Shown here: piece by piece, positions 16,601-24,017 of the stretch
Layout of the letters: each line of letters begins with the position of its first letter
Position numbering within the stretch: position 1 is the stretch's first letter
From: Candidatus Saccharimonadota bacterium
Lineage (GTDB): Bacteria; Patescibacteriota; Saccharimonadia; Saccharimonadales; Saccharimonadaceae
Length of the DNA stretch: 39,898 nt
Assembly (NCBI GenBank): GCA_017404685.1
Contig: JAFRBW010000036.1
Coordinates: forward strand, 1 to 39,898
Reading direction: 5' to 3'
The notes under the pieces: generated by a model
What the model was told of the DNA's origin: nothing
Databases searched by the model: none
What the model saw: the letters and a program-made list of their open reading frames with translations, nothing else
Position numbers and translations under genes: made by a program

Positions 16601-17317
16601 TCTGAAAATGCTCTCTTTAATTACTACAAGGTGATAACTGCCGAGTATGACACTGAGGAAGAGTACAATGAAGCTGTTGCGGCGGCTCAGGTTGCACTTA
16701 AGGAAGCTTCCCAGGCGACTGAAGAGGCAGGACTTGCGATACAAAATGCATTTGGCGATGATGCAGAAGCCATCATGGCAGCAGTAGTAGAGGGCAAGAC
16801 GCTTTCTACGAAGGTTGAAGTTGAAAAATTGGACGAAGTTGACGAAGGCGTCGAGACGGCTTTGCTCGATGCGCTTGGTGCTGACTATGTTGGCAACGTG
16901 AGCTTCTATGATATCGACGTAGATCTCTATGCTGATGGTGTCAAGATCGGTACGCTCAAAGAGTTGACAAGCGAGCAGACTATTGTAATCGAGGGGATGG
17001 AAGCTGCTGAGGCTGGCTACACTCGCGTTTACAAGGTTGTGCGCTACCACACCTACATCGACGAAAACGGTGACGAACAGGTTACTGTTGACGAGATTGA
17101 GGATGTTGAGTTTGATGCGGACGCTGGGACTTTGACTTTCGGGTCGGATAAGTTCTCGACTTACGCCGTATCTTACATCGATGAGCTTTCGGCGTCGGTG
17201 GATACTGGCCGGAACACGGCTGAAGCTTCGGCTTCGTCTAGCGCGGTGATGGCAATCGCTTCGGCAATTGCAGCAATTACACTCGCTGGCGCAGCGATCT
17301 TTGCAAAGCGCAAGTAG
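13610..17317 (+). CDS. Large secreted surface protein with Ig-like repeats and sorting-signal-like tail
   Basis: The 1235-aa protein is exported and probably anchored. Residues 1-33 are a signal peptide (cleavage after SAYA). Residues ~45-130 carry a short beta-helix-like segment (VIDLNGKTLTKG, KTLTITGEGTIAG). From ~180 onward come several Ig/Big_2-like beta domains ending in TFTVYEF, FTVNVF or TFTVNSY. The whole is very acidic and rich in Thr. Residues ~1095-1190 form a module shared with the 668-aa protein at 18888 (YDIDVDLY...GYTRVYKVVR...SDKFSTYAVSY). The end is VDTGRN (~1197), a 20-residue hydrophobic segment and KRK, which looks like a variant cell-wall sorting signal. The exact function is unknown; an adhesin or S-layer-like role is inferred. 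Its place inside the ribosomal cluster is highly unusual. Confidence 0.85.
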   Translation: MEKQHLKRLAYGFSALVMALSAVTFVPGDSAYATSACAADEASFEVLVGTVDTICLNASFAVEDTIDVDQDLVIDLNGKTLTKGTDALFTVADGKTLTITGEGTIAGVTSMEELATLGAEASINVQGGSYEFDVAPAANYTAYEVEEATTWEVARTVKFKNLVASVPRKRRLGAGDSRPMGTYTTGVTVNGEEWLPTVVVTDADDNEVAETDFRATVAEGRVTVYGYTAGTYKATVTDATGASVTATFTVYEFAEDTLNGDVYYVALGDTLALADTYTASFAAGTPVTYAVSNDDDAIATVDDDITVTAVAVGSTDVTLTLSDSEETKMKFTVNVFDADDETLTLASGSEKPFDVTYANWSETFTNTDEEVAAAAFNGNTFTITAGNKVGTTDITLTDASDDTITKTFTVNSYKLATSVTMVEDSTLRYDDASIVELPEGWTVTAAPKYASTTVAELAGNFLIANTAGQKIFNYTIKDSDANTIVNAGRVTLYVYDADANMTSIEDQYLTVSAGVLSNVSDLYVTTNGGTVTYTTSDADATVDAEDDQITFVTTGEKTITFTETLGNKVINTVDAKVYVTGLVSETASKLVGETATLTVNPFMGTFKSETIPAGLTVTKDGASYAFSAEEAGEYTYTIKVSEIDEVNGDATTTLDYDYNYTINFYAPMTVSTEGKIDLKEGSEYTAITVTATADDGDVTVTDENETATGLLITDNDDGTWTVKAGTAEEGTYTLTATHTAEDGTVLETTPIEINVDDSTVVLNPTLTLLDEDDLELTIGDEEGASFGFTYSDIEDPNFTIVITDSEEGDATEDFAYGFAEGEEAGEVLANIVAGEGADAGTYTLTLTETTSEKSVQKTIVVSEAEEPEMPTFEETVLFKAMAAGTSIEVEAEAGANVKVFDLSEYIGEEDEDEQGIAVDENHYAFADEGDITVEETAEGVYTISALKAGAFYVNIEKQDEEGNIVVTNVTLLVTSATTEAADTVTDLLSDEVEAVNASENALFNYYKVITAEYDTEEEYNEAVAAAQVALKEASQATEEAGLAIQNAFGDDAEAIMAAVVEGKTLSTKVEVEKLDEVDEGVETALLDALGADYVGNVSFYDIDVDLYADGVKIGTLKELTSEQTIVIEGMEAAEAGYTRVYKVVRYHTYIDENGDEQVTVDEIEDVEFDADAGTLTFGSDKFSTYAVSYIDELSASVDTGRNTAEASASSSAVMAIASAIAAITLAGAAIFAKRK

Positions 17318-17318
17318 T

Positions 17319-17374
17319 ACCATATATATTATATATGGTGAATCACCCCTGTTTAACAGGGGTGATTTTTTTGG
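17319..17374 (+). terminator. Palindrome plus rho-independent terminator
   Basis: An AT-only-like perfect palindrome (17319-17328 with 17330-17339) is followed at once by a terminator: AATCACCCCTG (17341-17351) with CAGGGGTGATT (17357-17367), 5-nt loop, then TTTTT. Confidence 0.88.
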
Positions 17375-17404
17375 TTGATTTTTAAGGTTTTTCCAAGCGA
17401 AGGG

Positions 17405-17413
17405 TGATATAAT
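17405..17413 (+). promoter_or_regulatory. Extended -10 promoter, leaderless
   Basis: TGA-TATAAT (box 17408-17413), exactly six bases before ATG 17420; no Shine-Dalgarno and no clear -35. Confidence 0.7.
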
Positions 17414-17419
17414 GAGGCT

Positions 17420-18751
17420 ATGGAAAAAGATAATGATACGAAGAAAAAAATGGATACGGTGCAGCCTGTGAAGGCGGCGCCAGCGGTATCCGAAACTGAT
17501 GAAGCGCAGGTGGTAAATGCGGCGGAGTCTGAGAAAAAAGCGAAAATTAGAGACATGGTGATTGCTGCGGTGGCGGGGATAGCGCTAGTGGTGGTGTTAG
17601 TCTTGGCGGTGGTGCTCAACTTGGATCACGAAGGTAACACCGGTGGCGTGGGGCAGAGTACGGGCTCTAGCACATCGGATTCGTCTAGTGCGACAGATGC
17701 GACTAGCATTACGACGGCGGGGACTTATACGATTTCTGGTGAACACGCGCCAATTACGATAGATACGGCTGGCGATGTGACGCTTGTCTTAGATTCGGCG
17801 ACAATTACGGCGACGAGCGGGCCGGCGATCTACGTGGTGGATGCGGATTCGGTGACGATTGTGCTGAAGGGTGAAAGCACGCTTACGGCAAATGGCGGGA
17901 CTTCGGATCTTGAGGGCGTTATTCATTCCACGGATGATTTGATTTTTACTGGTGAAGGAACTTTGACTGTGAATGGTAATCTTGATGGGATTGTGTCGAA
18001 GGATACACTGGTGATTAAAAGCGGTACGTACATTGTGAACACTGACGACGATTGTATCAAGGGTAAGGACTCGGTGACGATTGATGGCGGAACATTTACG
18101 CTAACTTCTACTGGTGGCGATGGGATTAAAGCATCGAACGATGAAGACTCTGAACTGGGCTGGATTGTGATTAACGATGGTACGTTTACAATTACTTCGA
18201 CGCAAGATGGGATTCAGTCGGAGACTTATACGATGATTAACGGCGGAACGTTCACGATCAAGGTTGGCGACGATGCGATTCATGCGACAACGAAGCTAGA
18301 AATTAATGGCGGAACGTTTACGATTACGGCGGCCGAAGGGCTAGAAGCGACATATGTCTTGGTTAATGACGGTACAATTAAAATTACGGCGACCGACGAT
18401 GGTATCAATGCGGGCGCGAAATCTACAGCATATGGCGTGATGGTGGAGATTAATGGTGGTGAGCTCACGATTGACATGGGTCAGGGCGATACGGATGCGG
18501 TGGATTCTAATGGTGATCTAAAGATTACTGGTGGAAAAATCACGATTACGGCGCAATCGGCGTTTGACTATGATGGCACAGTGACGTTTACTGGCGGAAC
18601 GGTGATTGTGAATGGTACGCAAGTGACGACCATTACGAACCAGTTGATGGGCGGCGAGCAGGGTACGATGCCGGGGGCCCAGCAAGGCCAACAGACTCAA
18701 AAAACGCAGACACAGCAAGGCCAGCCAGGTATGATGCAACGCATGAGATAA
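17420..18751 (+). CDS. Membrane-anchored Cthe_2159-like beta-helix protein
   Basis: The 443-aa protein has a cytoplasmic N-terminus (residues 1-43, highly charged), one transmembrane helix (about 44-66) and an external right-handed beta-helix (about 95-400). The repeats INGGTFTIT, INDGTFTIT and KSGTYIVNTDDDCIKGKDSVTIDGG, and Asp-rich turns, match the Cthe_2159 polysaccharide-binding family (carbohydrate-binding, calcium-linked) well by eye. The C-terminus is Gln/Gly/Met-rich, low-complexity (QQGQQTQ). There is no catalytic motif, so binding of acidic polysaccharide is inferred. The mRNA is probably leaderless. It is the second of three surface genes between S8 and L6. Confidence 0.8.
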   Translation: MEKDNDTKKKMDTVQPVKAAPAVSETDEAQVVNAAESEKKAKIRDMVIAAVAGIALVVVLVLAVVLNLDHEGNTGGVGQSTGSSTSDSSSATDATSITTAGTYTISGEHAPITIDTAGDVTLVLDSATITATSGPAIYVVDADSVTIVLKGESTLTANGGTSDLEGVIHSTDDLIFTGEGTLTVNGNLDGIVSKDTLVIKSGTYIVNTDDDCIKGKDSVTIDGGTFTLTSTGGDGIKASNDEDSELGWIVINDGTFTITSTQDGIQSETYTMINGGTFTIKVGDDAIHATTKLEINGGTFTITAAEGLEATYVLVNDGTIKITATDDGINAGAKSTAYGVMVEINGGELTIDMGQGDTDAVDSNGDLKITGGKITITAQSAFDYDGTVTFTGGTVIVNGTQVTTITNQLMGGEQGTMPGAQQGQQTQKTQTQQGQPGMMQRMR

Positions 18752-18762
18752 TGGTTGACTCT

Positions 18763-18793
18763 AAAACGCCCCAATATACAGGGGCGTTTTTTT
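18763..18793 (+). terminator. Rho-independent terminator
   Basis: AAAACGCCCC (18763-18772) pairs with GGGGCGTTTT (18781-18790), 8-nt loop, then TTT. Confidence 0.9.
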
Positions 18794-18828
18794 GTGGAAA
18801 AGTGACTTAAAATAAGCTTAAAAAACGC

Positions 18829-18857
18829 TTGCGTTTTGCGGCGGCAATGTGTATAAT
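18829..18857 (+). promoter_or_regulatory. Promoter of the 668-aa surface protein gene
   Basis: TTGCGT (18829-18834), 17-bp spacer, TATAAT (18852-18857). A short leader contains AAAGGAGGT (18872-18880) seven bases before ATG 18888. Confidence 0.82.
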
Positions 18858-18887
18858 AGTAAGTAATAAGTAAAGGAGGTAGGCTAT

Positions 18888-20894
18888 ATGAGTCTAAATA
18901 TTTCTCGGAAAGCTGGATTGGCGATTTTCGCAATAGCAGCGTTTTCGGGTTTTGCCTTATCGAGTGGTGGGGCAAGTGCAGCGACATATACTGCCGGTAG
19001 TTATACTCTTGATGAGGATGTAACTGACGGTATTTATGTTGATGCAGGCAATGAAGTGACGATTAATTTGAATGGGCATAGCGTTACGAATAGTACGGCT
19101 AATGAAGCTGCAATTATAAATAAAGGTACGCTTACGATTACTGGCAGCGGTACCGTTTCGACTGACCAGGCAGGTACTGCGGCGGTAACAAACTATACGA
19201 ATTCTACCATGACAATTTCAGGTGGTACTTATACGTCTGATAAATGGTATATCATTCGTAATTATGGTAATATGACGATCAATGAAGGTGCTACGATTAC
19301 TGCGAGCGAGGCAAATGTTTCGAACGCGTCAATGGTGACGAATGGTTGGGCTGGTAGCAGCGATCATCAGAACAATTCGAGTCTAACGGCGGGTAGTGGT
19401 TCGTATGAACCAGTGCTAACGATTAATGGTGGCGAATTTACGGCCGGGGAGAGGAACTGTTCGGTTATCAAGAATGACGATTACGGCAATCTTGAGATCA
19501 ACGACGGTGTTTTCAAACAGCCTGTCGGTTCGCTCTCGGATTGTGATGCCGTTCTTCTCAACTGGAATGTCGCGGAAGTAAAAGGCGGGTCATTCTTCTC
19601 GGAGAATGGTCCAGTTGTCTCTAATGGCGCGTATGCTGCTCCTGCCGACAAAGGTTTAATTACTATTTCTGGCGGTACTTTCACGATTGGCGAGAATGGC
19701 AGTGTACTTGGCTATACTTTTGGTGGTAATGGTACCGGTGCTATGACGGTGACTGGTGGTACCTTCTCGACATCGCTTTACGAGATGCCGGTAAACCCAG
19801 GTGCTGCTAATAATGGCAAGTATTACACTATTGAGATTAGTGGTGGTACTTATGGTACGAACTTTACCGAGCAGACTGCTGCGATGATTAAGAACGGCTA
19901 TGGTGTATATAAAGTTGCTGATGACGAATATCAAGTAATCCCTTCGGCGGTGGCGCCAATTCCTGGTGCTATCTACCTAGAGAGGGGCGAAGAATATGAT
20001 CTTGGTGCTATCTTGAATGATACTGCTAAGACTTATGGTACGTTTGACTTTGCAGGTATCGAGTCTATCGCATTAGTGTATGATTGGAAGATTGCAGCTC
20101 TCCAGGCTGGTGAGGGTATGTTTAGCTATTCCTTCCGCGATGCAGTCGATCAAGGCATGGGCGGTGCTACGAAGCTCGTAGTCTATGCTCCTGCTTCTGA
20201 AGGTGAAGATGCTGATGCAGCACAGGTGGAAGCAAGTGACATTGTAGAAACGATTGTAGGTGATGGTACTGCGAGCAACTTTGAATATGCTGATGGCGTA
20301 AATGCTGATACTGTGAAGGATGCAGCAGCCGATGGCGCAACTTTCGCGACAACTGTAGCCACGAATGACGTGGATGCGGATGACATTGCTGAAGATGACA
20401 AAACAAAAATTGCAGACGAAATGGAAGAATCACTCACGGAAGATGCAGTACTTCTTGGATACTATGATATCGACATTCGTTTGCTCGCAATCAAAGACAA
20501 TAACGCAACAATGCTTGGTAACATTACTGAGCTCGCTAGCCCACTCACGATTACTCTAACTTTGCCAGAAGATCTTGAGGAAGTAGCGGAAGGTTACACT
20601 CGCACCTACTATCTCGTGCGTGTGCACGATGGCGAAACTACGCTCATCAAAGCAACCGATAATGATGATGGCACTATCTCGTTTGATTCCGATAAATTCT
20701 CGACTTATGCGGTAGTCTATGAAGACGCCGAAGAAGAGGAAGAAGAAGAGGTAGTGACTCCAGATACGGGTTCGTTTACTGGCGAAGCTGGGTCTGAAGG
20801 TACGAAGAACGCGCTGTTCGCTACAATCGTGGCGCTAACAACTGCTCTCATTTCTGGCTATGTCATGAAGCGGGTGCGCGCTCATCGCAAATAA
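18888..20894 (+). CDS. Secreted beta-helix surface protein with PDTG tail
   Basis: The 668-aa protein has a signal peptide (1-31, cleavage after ASA). Residues ~35-345 form a beta-helix of pectate-lyase-like type without recognisable catalytic residues (ISGGTYTS, INGGEFTAG, ISGGTFTIG, VTGGTFSTS). Residues ~525-611 repeat the C-terminal module of the 1235-aa protein (YYDIDIRLL, GYTRTYYLVRVHDG, SDKFSTYAVVY). A glutamate run precedes TPDTGS (~622), which is followed by a Ser/Gly linker, a hydrophobic helix and a basic end (KRVRAHRK): the architecture of a sortase substrate with PDTG in place of LPxTG. A cell-surface adhesin role is inferred. Strong ribosome binding site and promoter suggest high expression. 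Confidence 0.83.
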   Translation: MSLNISRKAGLAIFAIAAFSGFALSSGGASAATYTAGSYTLDEDVTDGIYVDAGNEVTINLNGHSVTNSTANEAAIINKGTLTITGSGTVSTDQAGTAAVTNYTNSTMTISGGTYTSDKWYIIRNYGNMTINEGATITASEANVSNASMVTNGWAGSSDHQNNSSLTAGSGSYEPVLTINGGEFTAGERNCSVIKNDDYGNLEINDGVFKQPVGSLSDCDAVLLNWNVAEVKGGSFFSENGPVVSNGAYAAPADKGLITISGGTFTIGENGSVLGYTFGGNGTGAMTVTGGTFSTSLYEMPVNPGAANNGKYYTIEISGGTYGTNFTEQTAAMIKNGYGVYKVADDEYQVIPSAVAPIPGAIYLERGEEYDLGAILNDTAKTYGTFDFAGIESIALVYDWKIAALQAGEGMFSYSFRDAVDQGMGGATKLVVYAPASEGEDADAAQVEASDIVETIVGDGTASNFEYADGVNADTVKDAAADGATFATTVATNDVDADDIAEDDKTKIADEMEESLTEDAVLLGYYDIDIRLLAIKDNNATMLGNITELASPLTITLTLPEDLEEVAEGYTRTYYLVRVHDGETTLIKATDNDDGTISFDSDKFSTYAVVYEDAEEEEEEEVVTPDTGSFTGEAGSEGTKNALFATIVALTTALISGYVMKRVRAHRK

Positions 20895-20954
20895 ACATTG
20901 GCGCAAACAAAACACACTCAAATAAAGGTCAAACACTAAATAAAGATAAAAAAG

Positions 20955-20986
20955 GAAATCTCCCTCAAAATAAGGGAGATTTCTTG
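20955..20986 (+). terminator. Terminator before the second ribosomal block
   Basis: GAAATCTCCCT (20955-20965) pairs with AGGGAGATTTC (20973-20983), 7-nt loop. The T-run is short (TTTCTT), so termination may be partial. Confidence 0.75.
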
Positions 20987-21012
20987 TAATTATTGCGATT
21001 TTGTGATATAAT
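20984..21012 (+). promoter_or_regulatory. Promoter of the L6-L15 block
   Basis: TTGTAA (20984-20989), 17-bp spacer, TATAAT (21007-21012) with TGA before it. It overlaps the preceding terminator's 3' edge and gives the split spc genes their own start of transcription. Confidence 0.8.
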
Positions 21013-21039
21013 GGTAAGGATATTAAAGTAAAGGAAGAT

Positions 21040-21576
21040 ATGAGTCGTATCGGAAAACAACCCATCGATATTCCGGCGGGAGTGACAATTACGGTCGGCG
21101 ACAAGGAAATTACTGTCGCTGGGCCGAAGGGTCAGCTCATCGTTCCGGTTCAGCCTATGACTACCACTACGGTAGAAGGCACTCAGGCGATTGTCACCCG
21201 CAAGGATGACGAGCCTAAATCTCGGGCTTGGCACGGTCTCCAGCGCGCGCTACTTAATAACGCGGTGCAGGGCGTGACTAATGGATTCGAGAAAAAACTA
21301 GAAATCAACGGTGTAGGTTTTCGTCTTTCTGGCGGTGGCCAGGAGATTGAAATGGCGCTAGGGTTTTCGCACCCAGTGAAATATAAAGCTCCAGAAGGCG
21401 TACAACTTACTACCAACAAAATGGAGATCACCGTATCTGGCATTGACAAGCAAAAGGTCGGTCAGGTGGCGGCTGAGATCCGTAGCCTCAAGAAGCCAGA
21501 GCCATACAAGGGCAAAGGCATCAAGTACGTGGATGAGGTAATCATTCGCAAGGCTGGAAAGGCAGGAAAGAAATAA
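21040..21576 (+). CDS. rplF: 50S ribosomal protein L6
   Basis: uL6 binds near the sarcin-ricin loop and GTPase centre. The 178 aa are standard, with MSRIGKQPIDIPAGV at the start and the C-terminal KKPEPYKGKGIKY. AAAGGAAG lies before the ATG. It starts the second ribosomal block from its own promoter and overlaps L18 by one base (TAATG). Confidence 0.97.
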   Translation: MSRIGKQPIDIPAGVTITVGDKEITVAGPKGQLIVPVQPMTTTTVEGTQAIVTRKDDEPKSRAWHGLQRALLNNAVQGVTNGFEKKLEINGVGFRLSGGGQEIEMALGFSHPVKYKAPEGVQLTTNKMEITVSGIDKQKVGQVAAEIRSLKKPEPYKGKGIKYVDEVIIRKAGKAGKK

Positions 21577-21905
21577 TGAATAAGGTATTTAGAGCAAATC
21601 GCACACGGGCCAAGATTCATGGCACCGCAGAAAGGCCACGCCTTTCGGTTCATTTTTCGAACCTCCACATTACTGCACAAGTGATTGATGATGACAAGAA
21701 AACTACGCTAGCTTACGCAACGACGGTTGCCAGCAAAATGACTGGCACCAAGACTGAGAAAGCGGCAAAAATTGGCGAAGAAATTGCAAAGAAAGCAAAA
21801 GCTGCCAAGGTAACGAAAGTCGTCTTTGATCGCGGTTCTAAATTATATGCTGGCAGAATGTCTGCGCTTGCAGATGCTGCTCGCAAGGAAGGACTGGAGT
21901 TTTAA
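21576..21905 (+). CDS. rplR: 50S ribosomal protein L18
   Basis: uL18 brings 5S rRNA to the 50S subunit together with L5. The 109 aa have RPRLSVHFSNLHITAQVIDD and the C-terminal DRGSKLYAGRMSALADAARKEGLEF. It is slightly shorter than the usual 115-120 aa at the N-terminus. S5 follows after two bases. Confidence 0.96.
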   Translation: MNKVFRANRTRAKIHGTAERPRLSVHFSNLHITAQVIDDDKKTTLAYATTVASKMTGTKTEKAAKIGEEIAKKAKAAKVTKVVFDRGSKLYAGRMSALADAARKEGLEF

Positions 21906-21907
21906 TT

Positions 21908-22636
21908 ATGCCAGAAACTGAGAAAAAAGCCCCACGGGTAATTAATAAATCCGGCACCCTCAAAATGGAAGACAAGGTCGCAGAAACCAAGCAGGTACGC
22001 GACATTGCTGGCCGCAAGATGGATCGTCGGAATCGTCGTGATCGCGTAAAGGCGAACGATGCACCAAAAGAATTTGATGAGATTACGATTGCTGTAGATC
22101 GCGTATCTAGGACTGTGGCTGGTGGCCGCCGGATGAGATTCAAAGCGCTCGTAGCGATTGGTAATCACAAGAACAAGGTAGGCGTAGGCGTTGCAAAGGG
22201 TAACGATGTGACGACTGCGGTGGCTAAGGCTACTTCCAAGGCAAAGAAGTCTATGGTTACCTTCAATATGGATGGCGAGACGATTTGCCACGAAACTCGC
22301 ACCAAGATTACTGGTGCGGATGTACTAATGAAGCCAGCTGCTCCTGGTACTGGGATTATTGCTGGTGGTACGGTACGTTCCATCATGGGTCTTACTGGCG
22401 TGAAGAACCTCATCTCTAAGTCGCTTGGTTCCACCAATAAGGTGAACATTGCGTATGCGGTGATCGAAGGGCTTCGTGCACAGGTGCCACGCAGTGAGTG
22501 GACCGGTAACAAGGGCAAGGCTGTAAAACCAGCCGAGACTAAGGCAGAGAAGCCAGTGGCAAAGGTTGCCGCAAAGCCAGTAGCTGCCAAGAAACCGGCC
22601 GCGAAGAAAGCTACCTCTAAGAAGGAGGAGAAATAA
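21908..22636 (+). CDS. rpsE: 30S ribosomal protein S5, with long tails
   Basis: uS5 is an accuracy protein at the mRNA entry site. The conserved core spans about residues 57-205 (VDRVSRTVAGGRRMRFKALVAIG, GVGVAKGNDV, AAPGTGIIAGGTVRSI). It is flanked by a charged ~55-residue N-terminal extension and a Lys/Ala/Pro C-terminal tail, giving 242 aa against ~165. L15 begins at its stop by a one-base overlap, leaving no room for L30, a known CPR trait. Confidence 0.96.
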   Translation: MPETEKKAPRVINKSGTLKMEDKVAETKQVRDIAGRKMDRRNRRDRVKANDAPKEFDEITIAVDRVSRTVAGGRRMRFKALVAIGNHKNKVGVGVAKGNDVTTAVAKATSKAKKSMVTFNMDGETICHETRTKITGADVLMKPAAPGTGIIAGGTVRSIMGLTGVKNLISKSLGSTNKVNIAYAVIEGLRAQVPRSEWTGNKGKAVKPAETKAEKPVAKVAAKPVAAKKPAAKKATSKKEEK

Positions 22637-23100
22637 TGAAGTACAATGATCTAATCGTAGAGAAGAATACTCGTCCGAGCCGCAAGGGCCGTGGTATTTC
22701 GGCGGGGCAGGGCAAGACTGCCGGCCGCGGTACTAAAGGCCAGAAGGCTAGGACTGGGCACTCCAAGATGCCAGCAGGCTTCATGGGTGGTCAGCGGGCG
22801 ATTATGCAGGCTGTGCCAAAGCTCAAAGGTTTCAAGAGCTTCCATGCGAAGGCTGAGGTGGTCTATACTGATAGACTGAACGAGCTTTCTGGCAAGGTAG
22901 ATAACTACACTCTGGCAGAAGCAAGTCTCATTTCTAGTCCATTCGTGAAAGTGAAAGTGATTTCACGCGGTGAGCTTACGGCTAAGATTGAGCTAGAGAC
23001 GCAGTTTGCTTCGGCATCGGCGGTTGCAATGATTAAGAAAGCTGGTGGGGCTTTCAAGAAAGTTGCTATTCTTAAGAAGCCAGCTAAGAAAGCTGAATAG
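22636..23100 (+). CDS. rplO: 50S ribosomal protein L15
   Basis: uL15 is a late-assembly 50S protein. The 154 aa have the Gly/Arg-rich N-terminus (RKGRGISAGQGKTAGRGTKG) and a Lys/Ala tail. GAAGGAGGAG precedes the start inside S5. The block ends here with a large structured terminator; secY and adk, which usually follow, do not. Confidence 0.97.
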   Translation: MKYNDLIVEKNTRPSRKGRGISAGQGKTAGRGTKGQKARTGHSKMPAGFMGGQRAIMQAVPKLKGFKSFHAKAEVVYTDRLNELSGKVDNYTLAEASLISSPFVKVKVISRGELTAKIELETQFASASAVAMIKKAGGAFKKVAILKKPAKKAE

Positions 23101-23118
23101 AACCACAAGAGAGAGGGT

Positions 23119-23207
23119 GGCGGGTGACGCGCGAAGGGGGACCCCCAAAATGTTTTGCGATCAGCAAAAATTTTGGGGGAAGAGCGCGGCAGGACCCGCC
23201 TCTTTTT
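23119..23207 (+). repeat. Nested palindromic repeat, copy A, acting as terminator
   Basis: Four stacked stems: 23119-23125/23194-23200, 23128-23132/23184-23188, 23142-23151/23170-23179 and 23153-23158/23164-23169 around a GATCA loop, followed by TCTTTTTTT. The minus-strand sequence aligns over almost its whole length with 25688-25764 inside sbcB, so it is a repeat family as well as the L15 terminator. Confidence 0.85.
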
Positions 23208-23229
23208 TTATGATTTTTTAAGGTTTCCG

Positions 23230-23238
23230 TGCTATAAT
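23230..23238 (+). promoter_or_regulatory. Extended -10 promoter, leaderless
   Basis: TGC-TATAAT (box 23233-23238), six bases before ATG 23245; no Shine-Dalgarno. Confidence 0.7.
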
Positions 23239-23244
23239 GGTGGT

Positions 23245-23964
23245 ATGGAAGAAATGGAGTTAAGAACAAGTCTAAAGCAGCGAATTGGTATTACGCTAAT
23301 CGCGGTGATTATGGTGGGATCGATTATAGCAAGTTATGTGGCGATTGTGGCGAGCGGAGGCGGTGCGTCTTCGGCGTCTGACACGGAGATTACTGACGAA
23401 AAGTTAGCGGCGTACGAAACTGCCTACGAGGAAAAGAAAGCGGAGTTCCAAGCGGTGACGACGAGTGAATATAATAAATACTCGCAATATCTTGACAAAG
23501 TAGCGGAGTATAACGAAGATGAGGCGAACGCTGGTGAAGTGCGTTCGAGCGATTTGGTGGTAGGTGATGGGCGTGAGCTTACGGAAGGTGATACGGATTA
23601 TCTTGCGTTTTATACCGGATGGTGCGCGGACGGCACGGTGTTTGATTCTACTCTAGACGATACGAGCGAACCGACTGGGTTTGTGAGTGCGTTGCCAGCA
23701 TCGACAGGGTTGATTTCTGGTTGGACGACTGGAGTAATCGGTATGAAACTGGGTGGAATTCGTGAAATTACGATTCCGGGTGAATACGCCTATCAGGATC
23801 AAATGGAAATTTGTGGTGGACATTTCAAGCCGCTCAAGTTCCTCGTGATGGCGGTAGAAAAAGGCGACGCACTTTCTACGCTGGCTTCTGAGACGAGTTT
23901 GGCTTATACAAAGCTACAATATGCATATTATGGCATAGACTACGAGAAACTATCTTCGCAGTAG
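23245..23964 (+). CDS. Membrane-anchored FKBP-type peptidyl-prolyl isomerase
   Basis: A 239-aa protein with an N-terminal transmembrane helix (about residues 14-38), an extracellular helical linker (about 55-95) and an FKBP domain (about 105-215). Visible family features are YLAFYTGWCADGTVFDST, LISGWTTGVIGMKLGGIREITIP and a final PLKFLVMAVEK. The usual GxGxxAxxG/tyrosine element is partly present as GEYAYQDQ. It probably helps to fold the exported proteins encoded nearby, acting outside the membrane. ATG 23245 is set by the -10 spacing; an upstream in-frame frame opening from 23155 lies within the terminator. Confidence 0.85.
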   Translation: MEEMELRTSLKQRIGITLIAVIMVGSIIASYVAIVASGGGASSASDTEITDEKLAAYETAYEEKKAEFQAVTTSEYNKYSQYLDKVAEYNEDEANAGEVRSSDLVVGDGRELTEGDTDYLAFYTGWCADGTVFDSTLDDTSEPTGFVSALPASTGLISGWTTGVIGMKLGGIREITIPGEYAYQDQMEICGGHFKPLKFLVMAVEKGDALSTLASETSLAYTKLQYAYYGIDYEKLSSQ

Positions 23965-23982
23965 TTTTGCGAAAATAAGCTA

Positions 23983-24011
23983 TTGCATTTTGAATGCGGT
24001 TGTGCTATAGT
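23983..24011 (+). promoter_or_regulatory. Promoter, leaderless
   Basis: TTGCAT (23983-23988), 17-bp spacer, TATAGT (24006-24011) preceded by TGC, six bases before ATG 24018. Confidence 0.75.
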
Positions 24012-24017
24012 TAGACT

